Positions 18,701 through 29,181 of a stretch of 64,000 nt of DNA are shown piece by piece. Source of the DNA: Candidatus Parabeggiatoa sp. nov. 2 (lineage in GTDB: Bacteria; Pseudomonadota; Gammaproteobacteria; Beggiatoales; Beggiatoaceae); NCBI GenBank assembly GCA_002085445.1, contig NBMI01000051.1, positions 1 through 64,000 of the forward strand, in the 5' to 3' direction. Each line of letters opens with the position of its first letter. The first letter of the stretch is position 1. Under the pieces are notes generated by a model. The model was not told the DNA's origin and did not search any database. It saw nothing but the letters and a program-made list of their open reading frames with translations. The position numbers and the translations under genes are program-made.

Positions 18701-19260
18701 TTTTGTCAAGCTTGCTCGGAAAAAGACTTCGCCATGAAATTTTTTCATAAGCATTTATTCCTTGTCGTTATGACTGCTAACAAAAACAAGGGTTTTTGTC
18801 AAGCTTGGTCTGAAAAAGACTTCGCCATGAAATTTTTTCATCAGCATTTATTCCTTGTCGTTATGACTGTTAACAAAAACAAGGGTTTTTGTCAAGCTTG
18901 GTCTGAAAAAGACTTCGCCATGAAATCTTTTTATAAGCATTTAATCCTTGTGGTTATGACTGCTAACAAAAACATCAGCATTTAATCCTTGTGGTTATGA
19001 CTGCTAACAAAAAAAATGTTTTTTGTCAAGCTGGCTCCGAAAAATACGTCGGCATGATTTTTTTTCATAAGCATTTAATCCTTGTGGTTATGACTGTTAA
19101 CAAAAAAAATGTTTTGTCAAGCTGGATCATAAAAAGACTTCGCCATGATTTTTTTCATAAGCATTTATTCCTTGTCGTTATGACTGATAACAAAAACAAG
19201 GTTTTTTGTCAAGCTGGCTCAGAAAAATACGTCGCCATGATTTTTTTTCATAAGCATTTA
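18701..19260. repeat. 91-93-bp minisatellite, about six copies
   Basis: The word TTTTGTCAAGC recurs at 18701, 18794, 18887, 19021, 19112 and 19204. The first two periods are exactly 93 bp (31 codons). The frame from ATG 18734 reads a 31-residue repeat around MKFFHKHLFLVVMTANKNK and FCQAWSEKDFA before it breaks near 18985; a second frame covers 18991-19314. There are no unique spacers, so this is not CRISPR. A partial extra ~37-bp duplication (CATTTAATCCTTGTGGTTAT) lies at about 18940-19010. Coding is possible but unproven. 19261-19500 holds no gene. Confidence 0.9.
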
Positions 19261-19500
19261 ATTATTCCTTTTTCCTTTTTCATTAGTATATACGGAATGT
19301 ACATATGCGGGTGAAAATAAAAATTGACCCGTTTGGTTATTTTTATTGACTTTCAACCCGAAAATGAAGCAGATAAAAAATCCGTTTATTTCGCGTATCC
19401 GTTGTACTATCAGTATAATCCTTGTCGTTATTTTTTAATAAGCTTGGGTCGTACAAGCTTGGGTCGTACAAACTAAAGTTTGTACTCCATAAAAAAACAC

Positions 19501-19540
19501 AAAAAAAAGCCCAACCATTTCACAACGGTTGGGCTTTTTT
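19501..19540 (-). terminator. Rho-independent terminator of aprBA
   Basis: AAAAAGCCCAACC and GGTTGGGCTTTTT pair around a 10-base loop 37 bp beyond the aprA stop. The stem has A-runs and T-runs on both sides, so it can end transcription from either direction. Confidence 0.9.
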
Positions 19541-19576
19541 AATGGGTTATAGATTTAGCTAACGCTAACTACTCGC

Positions 19577-21523
19577 TTATGTCTTAGCCGTCGGCTTGGC
19601 AACCAAATCAACGTGAGGCACTTTTTTCAGACTCCACTGCTTACTCTTGCGATCATAAGTGGAGTTCACAAAGCACTTCCAATTCTCTTCATCAACGTAG
19701 TTGTGATCCATGCGATAGTAGAAGCCCGGGTAACGGGATTCTTCACGGAATTGGATGTGTTTCATGTGGGCTTCCGCCGTGATGATGCGGTGGTAGTTTT
19801 CCCAGGCACGGAGCAGTTCGTGCAAGTCTTTGGCACGCATCTTCAGAGAGTCTTCCTTGAGCATCTCCAGTTTGTCTTCGCAGACTTGTAACATGTGGGC
19901 ATTGGTTTGATACCAAGTCGCTACGCCCGCGCAGTATTCGTCCATGATCTTTTGCAGACGGAATTGCAACATCTTCGGCGTGATGTAGTGCGGGTTGATG
20001 TCGATAGCGGTGGTGTAATCCTTATGTTCCAAGAAGGTACGCACCGGACGGTAGATTTCTTCGACCAACTCGTCAATCGACGTATCCAACTCTGGTTTCC
20101 AATCCTTGTTATCCAGCGCGAATTTCACCATGGCTTTAGCAGCAAGACGGCCTTCTGCGTGGGAGCCAGAAGAGAATTTGTGACCAGACGCACCCACACC
20201 GTCACCGGCAGTGAACAAGCCCTTCACTGTCGTCATGGAACGATAACCCCAAGACCATTCAGGCGGCGCACCCAAATCGGTTGGGCCAGATACCCAAATA
20301 CCACAGCAACCAGAGTGAGAGCCAAGCAAGTACGGTTCGGTTGGCATCAATTCAGACGGTTTCTTCTCAGGCTCAATGTTTTCACCGGCCCAGACACCCG
20401 CCTGTCCAATACACATATCCAAGAAGTCTTCCCAAGCTTCAGCCTCTAAGTGCTTGATTTCCTTCTTAGTCATGGTTTCGGCCAGTTTGCCAAGTGCCGT
20501 CGGCGTATCCATGTAAATGGGGCCACGGCCTTCTTTCATCTCGTGCAGCATGAGATGGTTACGCAAACAGGAGGCTGGAACCGCCGCCTGACCATAAGGC
20601 GGATATTGATCCAACATCGCCTTGTTCTTATCCATGTAGACTTCGCCAAAAGCGTTGGTCGCTTTGGCTTTAAAGAGCAAGAACCATGCACCGACTGGGC
20701 CATAACCGTCTTTGAAGCGAGCGGGCACAAAGCGGTTTTCCATCATGGTCAACTCTGCACCGGCCTCGGCCGCCATCGCGTAGGTAGAGCCAGAATTCCA
20801 AACCGGATACCAAGCACGGCCGCTACCTTCACCAACGGAGCGCGGACGGAAAAGATTCACACAGCCACCGGCGGCGAGCAGACAGGCCTTGAACTTGTAC
20901 AGATGGAGTTTGTGTTCACGCACAGAGAAACCGATAGCACCGGCAACACGCTCAGGATCGTTTTTGTCATTGACCAATTTGACAATGAACACACGCTCTT
21001 GGATATTGTCGGTACCAAGGGCTTTCTTAGCGGCTTCAGCGACAATCCACTTATAGGATTCGCCGTTGATCATAATTTGCCATTTACCAGAGCGGACGGG
21101 TTTGCCACCCTCTTTTAGGGATGGCATATCTCTATTAGAACCGTCATGACGTTCGCCGTTTTCGTCAGTTTTCCAAATGGGAAGACCCCATTCTTCAAAC
21201 AGATGAACAGAATCATCAACATGACGGCCTAAATCATAAGCCAAGTCGTCGCGGGTAATGCCCATCAAGTCATTGGCAACCATACGTGCGTAATCGGCCG
21301 GATCCTGATCGCCCAGATAAGTATTAATCGCGGACAAACCTTGAGCCACCGCACCAGAGCGATCCATTGCCGCCTTGTCAATCAGTTTGACTTTCAAATC
21401 GGTGCCTTCGATCCAGCGCATAATTTCATAAGCAGCACCGCAGCATGCCATCCCTCCTCCAATCAAGAGAATATCGACTTCTTCTTCAATGACTTGTGGA
21501 TTACCAAAAGTGCCTTCTGCCAT
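19577..21523 (-). CDS. aprA: Adenylylsulfate reductase, alpha subunit
   Basis: 648 residues, normal for AprA. It holds FAD at the N-terminus (DILLIGGGMACCGAAYEI, residues 17-34) and the conserved AprA blocks SGAVAQGLSAINTYLG, NGESYKWIVAEAAKKALG, SGSTYAMAAEAGAELTMMENR, SHSGCCGIWVSGP and GVGASGHKFSSGSHAEGRLA. In the cytoplasm AprBA interconverts adenylylsulfate and sulfite plus AMP; with reverse-type DsrAB in the window the expected direction is sulfite to APS. It lies 82 bp behind aprB on the same strand, with a strong terminator after it. No aprM, qmo or sat gene is adjacent. Sequence is intact. Confidence 0.98.
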   Translation of the reverse strand: MAEGTFGNPQVIEEEVDILLIGGGMACCGAAYEIMRWIEGTDLKVKLIDKAAMDRSGAVAQGLSAINTYLGDQDPADYARMVANDLMGITRDDLAYDLGRHVDDSVHLFEEWGLPIWKTDENGERHDGSNRDMPSLKEGGKPVRSGKWQIMINGESYKWIVAEAAKKALGTDNIQERVFIVKLVNDKNDPERVAGAIGFSVREHKLHLYKFKACLLAAGGCVNLFRPRSVGEGSGRAWYPVWNSGSTYAMAAEAGAELTMMENRFVPARFKDGYGPVGAWFLLFKAKATNAFGEVYMDKNKAMLDQYPPYGQAAVPASCLRNHLMLHEMKEGRGPIYMDTPTALGKLAETMTKKEIKHLEAEAWEDFLDMCIGQAGVWAGENIEPEKKPSELMPTEPYLLGSHSGCCGIWVSGPTDLGAPPEWSWGYRSMTTVKGLFTAGDGVGASGHKFSSGSHAEGRLAAKAMVKFALDNKDWKPELDTSIDELVEEIYRPVRTFLEHKDYTTAIDINPHYITPKMLQFRLQKIMDEYCAGVATWYQTNAHMLQVCEDKLEMLKEDSLKMRAKDLHELLRAWENYHRIITAEAHMKHIQFREESRYPGFYYRMDHNYVDEENWKCFVNSTYDRKSKQWSLKKVPHVDLVAKPTAKT

Positions 21524-21605
21524 GTTTTTTTACCTAATTTGATGTTGTGTTGTTCCAAATCGACACCCGCCCAAAGGTGGCAGGTGATGCCATAAGAGTC
21601 GGCCG

Positions 21606-22070
21606 TTACAGACGAATTAACTGGCTTCTATCGCCCGGAAATTCCGTGTCGGTGGTAAAAAAGCCGGGCTTGTCAATATCGTCCATGTTGGACTTCGGCT
21701 TATTCGCATAAGGATCGATAGAACCTTCAGGGGTGGTACGAATGGGGAATTTGAAACGCTTCGTGTTGCCGTTGCGGAACTTAATCGTCCAGACGACAGA
21801 GTCGCTACCACGCATGGGCTGCACAGAGGCCCCTAACGGCACGATGTCAGCATAGTGACGGACTTCGATAGCTTGTTGCGGACAAATCTTCACGCAAGAA
21901 TAGCACTCCCAGCATTGTTCAGGCTCTTGGTTATAGGCCTTCATGGCATGACCGGTCTCGGAGCCGTCTTTGTCCAGCATCATCAAGTCATGGGGGCAAA
22001 TATACATGCAGGCAGTTTTGTCTTGACCTTTGCAACCGTCACATTTTTCAGTCCGTACAAATGTAGGCAT
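21606..22070 (-). CDS. aprB: Adenylylsulfate reductase, beta (iron-sulfur) subunit
   Basis: 154 residues. Two [4Fe-4S] clusters are bound by Cys10, 13, 21, 25 and Cys53, 56, 59, 63. The conserved AprB tail follows (WTIKFRNGNTKRFKFPIRTT). It passes electrons between AprA's FAD and the membrane acceptor. An AAGAGGAAA ribosome site precedes the ATG. It is first in the aprBA operon; the promoter should lie between 22071 and about 22300, but I cannot identify its boxes. Confidence 0.98.
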   Translation of the reverse strand: MPTFVRTEKCDGCKGQDKTACMYICPHDLMMLDKDGSETGHAMKAYNQEPEQCWECYSCVKICPQQAIEVRHYADIVPLGASVQPMRGSDSVVWTIKFRNGNTKRFKFPIRTTPEGSIDPYANKPKSNMDDIDKPGFFTTDTEFPGDRSQLIRL

Positions 22071-23365
22071 TGTTAGAGTTTCCTCTTAAAAGGTATTTAT
22101 ATAAAGTGTTAAAATGCTTTTCGATTCCCGCTCCAAATGAGAAAAACGGTACAAATCGACTGACGGAAAGTCGTTTATCAGCCGATCACGTTGACCGAGC
22201 GGTTAGGCCAACGATTCTTTAAGGGAATTTAGGGGTGAGGGTGAAAACACCCAACTATTATAAAATATAAAGATATACTTATTCAATAAGCCTGTCAATA
22301 GCATACGAATTTAGAAATGCTAATAATAGGGTACAGATTTTGACAGTTTCTAGGCTCTCACTTGGCGGTGGTGCCGTGGCGGGACTTGATTCGTGCCAGA
22401 CGCACAGGTGGCGCGAAGGCAATCCAAAAGACGCGCCATATACTAATAGATGATGCCTATTGAGCCAAACGGATTTATTTTTAATTAGATAAGGAAAATT
22501 TATCGAAAAATTTCATCGACAAATATATACTAAACACCGTCATTCTAGAGTTTTTCTGTCATGGAGAGCGGATATGTCATTTCGAGTCCCGACTCAGTGA
22601 GGGAACTTTGTCATTTCGAGCGGCTCTGTTTTGCTCCGCGAAAAATATTATTGAGGTGACAAAAGCGCAATTTATGGTGCAAAGTATAGACATGTCTACT
22701 AATGATGTCTACATGTTCAATATTGGGCCGACTAAAGAGTATTAATTTTATCCCTTCGCCTTAAAGATCTCAGGGTTACTTTATGGTATAGGCCTCAAAA
22801 CCACCGCTTTATCAAGCACTTTCTATAACTGTTCCTATAAATCGACTCAAAACGATGAATATGTAATTCGCGGACTAAAGAAAACCCCAAGGGGGTGCAA
22901 CTAGAGTCCTGGTTGGTCCGTCCCAACCGTTGGTACGCAGTCCGACAGAAGTCCTAAAAGTACAACTCATTGAAGTCACGCACGAAAAGGAGTCCCATTG
23001 GGTCAAATTGATCTTCTTTCCTAAAAGGAATGAACACCAATTTACCAACCTTCTAAATCCAAAAGTGAGTACGAGAAACAGTTGTTTGCTCCATGTCTGA
23101 CTGTCATTTTGACCGTCCCAACGTTTTTAAAAGCGGGACACCAATCTTTTTGCCAGAAAACGCAATAGGCATCATACTCTAAAATTGAATTTCAGTCAAA
23201 ATTGAATTTCAGTCAAGCGAAATTTCTGTCACATTTTTTATAGACATGTCTACAAATGCTTATGTTTTTCTGGACTATATTATTCTAGGTTTTGATTCAA
23301 CACTTGCCGCCCGTCTAACAAGCACTTAGCCTAACACCTTTTTTTTAACCGGAGACAGTGGATTT
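22071..23365. other. 1.3-kb spacer upstream of aprB
   Basis: No gene. It contains a TGTCATTTCGA-family region at about 22555-22690 and the 12-bp palindrome TAGACATGTCTA at about 22687 and 23242 (a third near-copy is at 47571). The regulatory region of aprBA must be here, and the palindrome is the only candidate operator-like site I see, but its distance from aprB (over 600 bp) argues against a direct role. Confidence 0.5.
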
Positions 23366-23683
23366 ATGAGTGCCATCCCGGATTTTAATGACAGTGAACT
23401 GTGGATGATTCGCACAACGCTCAAAGAACGTTATGGACGAGAGATTGAGATACAACTGGCTGACAGTGAAATTAGGCTCGATCCTAATTCATATGAACTG
23501 ACTTGGTGTCCCACCATCTATTGGGAAGTTGAGCCGGTCAACTTTGTTATTTTTAAGACTGCCCCAGAGCGTTACCGTTGTCATTTTTTTTACGGTGAAA
23601 ATGAATTTTATGGTACCGGTATTGAGGAATATGACAACATTTCCGAGTGTGTGACGACTTTACTACAAATGCAGGCCGATTGA
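23366..23683 (+). CDS. Small acidic protein of unknown function
   Basis: 105 residues, from an ATG preceded by CCGGAGACAG. Acidic and aromatic-rich (SELWMIRTTLKERYGREIEI, CPTIYWEVEP, ERYRCHFFYGENEFYGTGIE). No signal peptide or membrane helix. The composition and sharp ribosome site support coding; I do not recognise the family. It is isolated between repeat spacers. Confidence 0.55.
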   Translation: MSAIPDFNDSELWMIRTTLKERYGREIEIQLADSEIRLDPNSYELTWCPTIYWEVEPVNFVIFKTAPERYRCHFFYGENEFYGTGIEEYDNISECVTTLLQMQAD

Positions 23684-24305
23684 TAAGCAAAAAAAACTTA
23701 CAACAATAAGGAGTGCTTAGCGAACCTTGCGACTGGTAATCGGTACGCTATGGACTGCGCTCAACTCGCACGGAAATGGATCGCTATGTACGACAAGCAC
23801 CTTGAGTTGGCAAATGAAATTGGTGCCCTCTCCTATCAGTCTTCGGCCTTGAAATTTATCTTGAGCGTGCGGTAACAGTCAAAACGTAGGGTTCCTTAGC
23901 CGCCAAGCGTAATCGGCCCCATTAAGGTTTTGGTGGATTTATACTTGGTGCTGGAACAAACTTATCTCGCTTCGCTCGGAACGCGGTTTATCTGCGGAAG
24001 CGGAAGTTACTGCGTTTCGTTACCGCGCTCTTGTACGATAATTTGGACTTCCTACACACCCCTCTCCAGAGGGGACTTGCCACCCCCCCTGTAGTCCCCC
24101 TTGAGGGGGGTAGGGGGTGTTTAGAGAGGGTGTGTCAGGGGGGGGGGATAAATCATAACCGTTTGCAGTATAACGAAGCTAAAGAACCTTACAAACCACC
24201 CTAACCGCACCGGTCGAAATTTATTTGAAGCGAAGAAGGGAGCGCTGTTAAGGAGTTGGTTGGGTTAGCGCCGCGCCACCAACCACTCAGGCCTTTGCTA
24301 TCCGC
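23684..24305. other. Spacer with gene debris and GC-rich palindromes
   Basis: About 23745-23870 reads CAQLARKWIAMYDKHLELAN-like on the plus strand and may be the end of a lost gene. A TAATCGGCCCCATTAAGG / CTAAAGAACC / CTAACCGCACCGGT set (about 23910-24215) resembles 54125-54200. A C/G-run palindrome (CCCCCTTGAGGGGGG) lies at about 24095. Confidence 0.5.
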
Positions 24306-24752
24306 TCACACCGGCCGTCTGCTTGCCCGAGGAACGGGTATTGCCGCCAGTTTTCTGTCGATTTCAGCAAACTTTTCAGCAAATATCCGGTGCATCTCGG
24401 CAATCGTAACAAACTTTTCGTCTTTCCGGTCGAGCGAGGCGAATTTCTCAGCAAAGATTTGGTGCATCTCGCCAATGGTGGCAAATTTCTCCTCTCGGTG
24501 CTCGATATCGGCAAATTTCTCAGCAAAGATTCGATGCATCTCGCCAATGGTGGCAAATTTTTCGTTTACGTCTTGTTCAACCGTAGGCAACGCTTGGAAT
24601 TTTTCGTGAACCATGTCAACACAAGCAACAAACAGATTTTTCAGTTCAGTTTCGGTCAAAGGGCCGTCCCCAGCCGTTGCTTTCGCGTGCATGGCTTTTC
24701 CGGCCAAATTGGCCGAAATTTCAAGTAACTTTAGGGCGTCTTGTTGATTCAT
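24306..24752 (-). CDS. Coiled-coil protein with three 24-residue repeats
   Basis: 148 residues. A helical N-terminus (DALKLLEISANLAGKAMH) is followed from about residue 60 by three tandem repeats of the form EKFATIGEMHRIFAEKFA plus a DRK-type linker (periods 24-25). Regular Phe/Met/Ile spacing suggests an elongated helical bundle. No signal or membrane segment. Function unknown. The start is preceded by GACAAGGATTT and, 25-85 bp upstream, by a heptad array (24776-24836). Confidence 0.6.
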   Translation of the reverse strand: MNQQDALKLLEISANLAGKAMHAKATAGDGPLTETELKNLFVACVDMVHEKFQALPTVEQDVNEKFATIGEMHRIFAEKFADIEHREEKFATIGEMHQIFAEKFASLDRKDEKFVTIAEMHRIFAEKFAEIDRKLAAIPVPRASRRPV

Positions 24753-24775
24753 AACATTAAATCCTTGTCTTTCTT

Positions 24776-24836
24776 CAGTGCTCAGTGAACAGTGCTCAGT
24801 GAACAGTGATCACTGTTCAGTAAACAGTGCTCAGAA
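24776..24836. repeat. AGTGNTC/CAGTGAA heptad array
   Basis: Direct 7-bp-period repeats built from CAGTGCT, CAGTGAA and CAGTGAT, directly upstream of the minus-strand repeat protein. The same heptad class precedes dsrM, dsrL, dsrO and the TrpD2-like gene. Confidence 0.9.
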
Positions 24837-25059
24837 TTTGTGGGGTGGATTATACTTCGCTACGGTGGCTCGAGTGAGAGAAATTTATTTATTATGAGAT
24901 GGCAATGGGACACTCCCTCTCCCTTGAAAAGGCCGGGGTGAAGGTGCCACCACCCCCTTTCCGACGGGGCCGGGGTGAGGGTGAAAAAAAGCTTCATTAT
25001 ACGCCACGCCGCCACTATTTGATAGGCTCTTACCCGCCATCTCCAAACGCGGTGCCCAA

Positions 25060-25690
25060 AAATAGAGTTATTTAAACATTGGGCTGGAGCGCCCTAATAA
25101 ATCAAATTTGCTTTGCCGTAGTGCCTCAGCCAACGGCCGACCTTTTTTGAGATATTTGGCTTGGATCAAATATCTGGCTGATTGGGTTTCCACAGATCAT
25201 AAATGTCACAGAAACGGCCGGTGTGCCTGCATACATAAAGGCCCGAGTCAACCCCATCACGCCTTCGCCTTATTCACCGCGCCCCGTATTGCAGGCCGAC
25301 AGCGCAACGAGATCAGTCTAAACGTTCAGCATCCGCCATTGTCAGATAGTCGTCCGCTAACACGATGGCCGATTGGTTAATGTCGTCAATTTCCTGCGGC
25401 TTTCAATGCCTGGGCCGAAAATAGCACATATTGGTAATCGTCCAAGCGTTTTTGCTCAACGAGACGCTTTGTCGCGCAAGCTTCTTCGCCATGAAAGCAA
25501 TGGCTTTGGCTTCCTTTTTAGTTTCAGGCAACTCATCCTTCTTGGTAAAACAATCATTATTGTTCTTTGCCCATTGGTGCGTAGCATCTGAGAAATCCCC
25601 CCTAACCGCCCTTTTTCAAACTTACCTTTACCCACAAAGTCTCCAAAATAAGAAAACCGGTCAAAACCCGATTTGGGGCGTTGTTGAGCC
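25060..25690 (-). pseudogene. CHAT-domain (caspase-like) protein, decayed
   Basis: Reading the minus strand across frames gives GFDRFSYFGDF, LPETKKEAKAIAFMAKKLA, then NQSAIVLADDYLTMADAERL, a stop, DLVALSACNTGRGE, a stop, GEGVMGLTRAFMYAGTPAVS, and finally KKGRPLAEALRQSKFDLLG-like debris. These are the CHAT landmarks in order, including the SACNTG block with the catalytic Cys. At least two stops and several frame changes break it, and the His block is degraded. It lies at the downstream end of a decayed CHASE2/FecR-like gene group on the same strand. Confidence 0.8.
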
Positions 25691-25699
25691 TCCGCTTGT

Positions 25700-27289
25700 T
25701 CTTTGAAGCAAAAATAGGCAAAAATTTCTGTTTAGGGCGGTAACGCTAGTGGGCATACCTTCATTACACGACCATTTTTCATCATTCTCAGCTGCCCATT
25801 CCACGGCCCCTATCCCTAGCGGCATTCCCAAAGTTACTAAGTACCCGTGCAAAAGTTTTCCAGTATTTTGGAGACAAGTTTTTATTAGGTTTATTTTTTT
25901 AATATACGGAACGTACTTCAAATCTGTGAAAATGACTTGTAGGAACTTTTCATAAAATTTAACCAGAAATATTTAATGGAATTTCGAGCGACTGAAAATA
26001 GAACTCACAAAACGACTATAGTTGTCAAGTGATTTTAGCGGATTATCAGTCACAATCAATAAGCGGGTTGAACGCACAAGCAAGGTTTCAGCCACATCAC
26101 GTTGTTAGATTTGCTCTGTGTACGCTTTTTTGCGTCGTAGCCAGGTATCAAAAATGCCTCAAAGCGGCTAAACTCGGCGCGAGTCTCTTCAACAGCATCA
26201 TAACGTGCCAGTTTGCCCGACATAAGCACAGCTGCCCTATAGATGTTCAGAAAAATAATTTCACGTTCATAGGGCAAACACACAGGTTTGCCCCTACATA
26301 AAATCTACGACATAACGTATTGTAGGGGCAGACCATCGCGAATGCCCTTTGTGAAGTTCGGAATCTGAAAGTCTATAGTAGTCTGTCAACATTGTTTTGA
26401 CGGGTAAAATACTCGGTTTATGTAGTCCAAACGGAAGGCAGTCGTCCAAACTTTAGTTTGGCAGTGCCCTTAAACCCGTCCAAGAAGGCAGTCGTCCAAA
26501 CTTTAGTTTGGCAGTGCCCTTAAATCCGTCCAAAAAGGCAGTCGTCCAAACTTTAGTTTGGCAGTGCCCTTAAACCCGTCCAAACAGGAAGGCAGTGCCA
26601 GAGAATTAATGGCCGTGCCAAGTTAAAACGGTTACCCGTCAATAGAACATTGACAGAGCACTAGAGCACAGGGGCCTTCTGGGGTGGTGAAAATCAGGTT
26701 ATTTTGGCCCAAAAACGGATCCCGTTTTTATTCCGCATTATCTAAAAATAGTCACTTAAATAACCCTAATTTTATTAGGAACGCGCAGGAATTAACTCAT
26801 TCAATTTGGCGTTGTTTCGGGAATGAGGTTGGAATTCCCGAAACATTTTCCTGACTAAATTATTTCATGCACATTCCTTAACAATTCGTTTACTTCGTTC
26901 TCGTCGTTTGCGTCACAATTTTCATCACCCCAGGGGCCTTCCCCTTTCATCCGTTACAATCAGCATCGTCAAATAAGCTTGTTTGCAACCCCCTTGATTT
27001 GACATTCTCTGGTACCATCCACCGTCGCCATAATCCCATACAAATCCTCATAAAAAAGGGCATAATTAGTACACAAAATGTGTGAATGTTTAGTTTAAAC
27101 CATAAAAATAATAATTCAAAGCGAGAACCCAAACTGGCAAATGCTCCGCGAGCCTGACAGTGGATTTATGAGCTAAAATTCGCTACCCGCTATGTTTATT
27201 TAAGTGAGTCCCCCCTTTATGGGAATGCCTATCGCTTTGGCGATAACCTAAAATCGATGCCTATCGCTGGGGCGATAGGCTAAAAAACT
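25700..27289. other. Spacer with repeats and weak coding traces
   Basis: No intact gene. 25903-25936 is a copy of the CGGAACGTACTTCAAA word. The minus strand at 26056-26283 reads SGKLARYDAVEETRAEF-like and may be a gene relic. TTGCCCCTACAT and TTGTAGGGGCA words (26290-26330) form an inverted pair also seen near 59470-59500. A GATAGGC/GCCTATCGC small palindrome cluster lies at about 27220-27280. Confidence 0.5.
26435..26584. repeat. Three 50-bp tandem repeats with CCAAACTTTAGTTTGG palindrome
   Basis: Units start at 26435, 26485 and 26535: AAGGCAGTCGT, the perfect palindrome CCAAACTTTAGTTTGG, then CAGTGCCCTTAAACCCGTCC. The same palindrome occurs repeatedly at 61003-61060 and, opposed, at 61597-61678. 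Confidence 0.9.
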
Positions 27290-28510
27290 CCTACGGTTTT
27301 TGTAAACGTTGCCCTGCTTCCAACGCTGTCTGAATCAATAAAGCCGGATAATATCCGATTATTCACGCCACTCGTTGATACGCTTCAAGCCCCCACGCCT
27401 CGTTTTCTTGCACCGCTAACCAAGCAGTCAGCAAAGTTTGTTTAGATAGCTCTGGCAAATCGCTTTGCTGGATGGCATTCGCTTCAACGTGTGACAACAG
27501 CGACGAATCGGCAACGGCGGTAAACTCACCCTTTACCAATTCACCCTTTACCTTTTTGCCGTGGCTTTAAAGTGGCAACCACGCGATAACGCCCTGCGGT
27601 TGGTTATAGCCTTTTTTTCCAAGACTACCGTTGCCGATTCGTTTATGTTAACAAAAGTTAACAATAGCACTCCATCGATAGGGTGAATCTACCACTCCGC
27701 AGTAGAAAATGGGAGATAGCCGCTTTATACAATCTGAATTCGCGGCATGCAAAAGCAAATTGATAGATTGTAAGTCGACGGTTTTGCCCGTACTCCAGGG
27801 TGAGTACTGAACCAGATACCTGCCGCTTTCTAACAAGGAACCGTCTAAAAAAAACTCTCATCAAAGTCAATCATTTTGGAAAGCACCTGCCGAAGAATTG
27901 GTACTCATCGTTACGGTTTGTTAATAAATTGGGTACTATGCATGAACCTCTTTAATATTAGCTTCATCCCACAAAACATTATCCGCCCCAATCCGATACA
28001 CTCGCGCCCGATAAGGCGGCTCGCCACCGTGCCACGCCAAATACAAAACACGCTCACCGGCTATGAGCGTTTGATTATCCCCTTCGAGCAACGGCATAGT
28101 TAGCCCAGCGGTGCTTTCGCCTCTCCCCTTAGTTCCTACTCCCACCGCTGAAGCAAAATTGCTCCACAACTTGTTAAACCAAATTGAAACCGAATTCATC
28201 ACATTGCCGAGTACGGATGGGGCGGAGTATGTGTCTTCGATTTGATAAGGACTCTCCTCACTGGCATTTTCATAAGTGAGAATCACCTTTTCCCCGTTAT
28301 TCCAAACGAGTCTGATGGAAATTTCCCTGTCCTCTTCCTCTTCATCATCTTCCGGTTCAAGAACACTTATCTCATCGCCGACTTGCAATGGTTTAAAGGG
28401 AACAATCTCGTCAAGTTCTTGCCCATCGCGCATGATAATGAAATCGGTGGGTGAACCGGCAATGGTGTGGATATAGGCGCTTGTCCATGTTGGTAGTGCT
28501 ATAGATTTTC
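27290..28510 (-). pseudogene. FecR-like or unknown gene interrupted by a miniature element
   Basis: The 5' part (about 28505 to 27936) reads ALPTWTSAYIHTIAGSPTDF, EIVPFKPLQVGDEISV, an acidic loop, IRLVWNNGEKVILTY, then VLYLAWHGGEPPYRARVYRI and stops in the miniature element at 27634-27948. Beyond it the frame resumes: GYNQPQGVIAWLPL, FTAVADSSLLSHVEANAIQQ, LPELSKQTLLTAWLAVQENE, then a TGA, then IIGYYPALLIQTALEAGQRL. The 5' end lacks a start codon and abuts another repeat. The family is not certain; the context is downstream of a CHASE2 relic. Confidence 0.65.
27634..27948 (-). mobile_element. ~300-bp miniature element, copy a (reverse orientation)
   Basis: Reverse complement of copy c (34149-34463) over its whole length, with related copies b (30407-30683) and d (47242-47532). 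In element orientation it begins near GGTTCATGC and ATTTATTAAC and ends GTTAACATAAACGAATCGG; the ends form imperfect terminal inverted repeats (AAACC-ATTCATT type). There is no open frame long enough for a transposase. It interrupts the gene described at 27290-28510. Confidence 0.8.
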
Positions 28511-28978
28511 ATAAAAATAATTTCTTTGCATGAAATAAGCACAAGTCGTGATCTCGCTTAAGCGGAGTTACCGAAACGCAGTAACTTACCAATACCAAAG
28601 ATAAGTTTGTCTGAAGAGCTACTGTACCCTAAAGGGGACTAAATAATTATACTCAACGTGGCCGTAAGGCGGGATTTTTATGACGGGTTAATATATAAGG
28701 CGTATTATTAAAGCTAGGGGCGTTGCCCCTGGCTAGAAAGGGGCGGTGCCCCTGGCTGTATTAATCTCGTACCAAAGGGGCTGACTTTAAAACCTCTATG
28801 AGATCGGTCGGGGCGTATTATTAAAGCTAGGGGCAACCCCCCTTACGTTATTTTTGTTTCTCAAAAAGTTTTGTTCCCATCTTGAGTCTATCTGAATATC
28901 TATAGGAAAAGCGTTAACAGGTAAAAATTTATACCTGCTTGAATTTGCTTATTATTTTCTCCACTCAAACAGACAAAG

Positions 28979-29064
28979 GAGTGCTTCGCGGCGCGAAGCA
29001 TGTCTAACGGAGTGCTTCACTGCGCGAAGCACGTTTAACGGAGTGCTTCGCAGCGCGAAGCACC
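28979..29064. repeat. Three tandem GTGCTTCGCNGCGCGAAGCA hairpins
   Basis: Three ~31-bp units, each GGAGTGCTTCGC plus GCGCGAAGCA and a (T/A)GTTTAAC-like spacer. Each unit is a strong small stem, so an RNA across it would form three successive hairpins. Confidence 0.9.
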
Positions 29065-29181
29065 CTTATATTCCTCTTCGAAGTACGGGACTTTAGTTCG
29101 TAACCTATTGATTTATTATAGGGCCTATCATTCAGACACTAAACAAAAACAATGAATTGTCAGGTACTTAAATACTTTAGA

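Noticed and set aside
18701-19260. CRISPR-like array
   Set aside because: Units are contiguous 91-93-bp repeats without unique spacers and there are no cas genes.
19613-21118. Plus-strand frames of 92-222 codons opposite aprA
   Set aside because: They are antisense shadows of a high-GC3, clearly coding aprA.
22687-23253. TAGACATGTCTA palindromes as aprBA operators
   Set aside because: They are more than 600 bp from aprB and a near-copy occurs at 47571 away from apr, so a dispersed repeat is as likely.
27936-28433. 165-codon frame as a complete gene
   Set aside because: Coding similarity extends upstream of its ATG (PTWTSAYIHTIAGSPTDF) and its 3' end is set by an inserted element, so it is a fragment.
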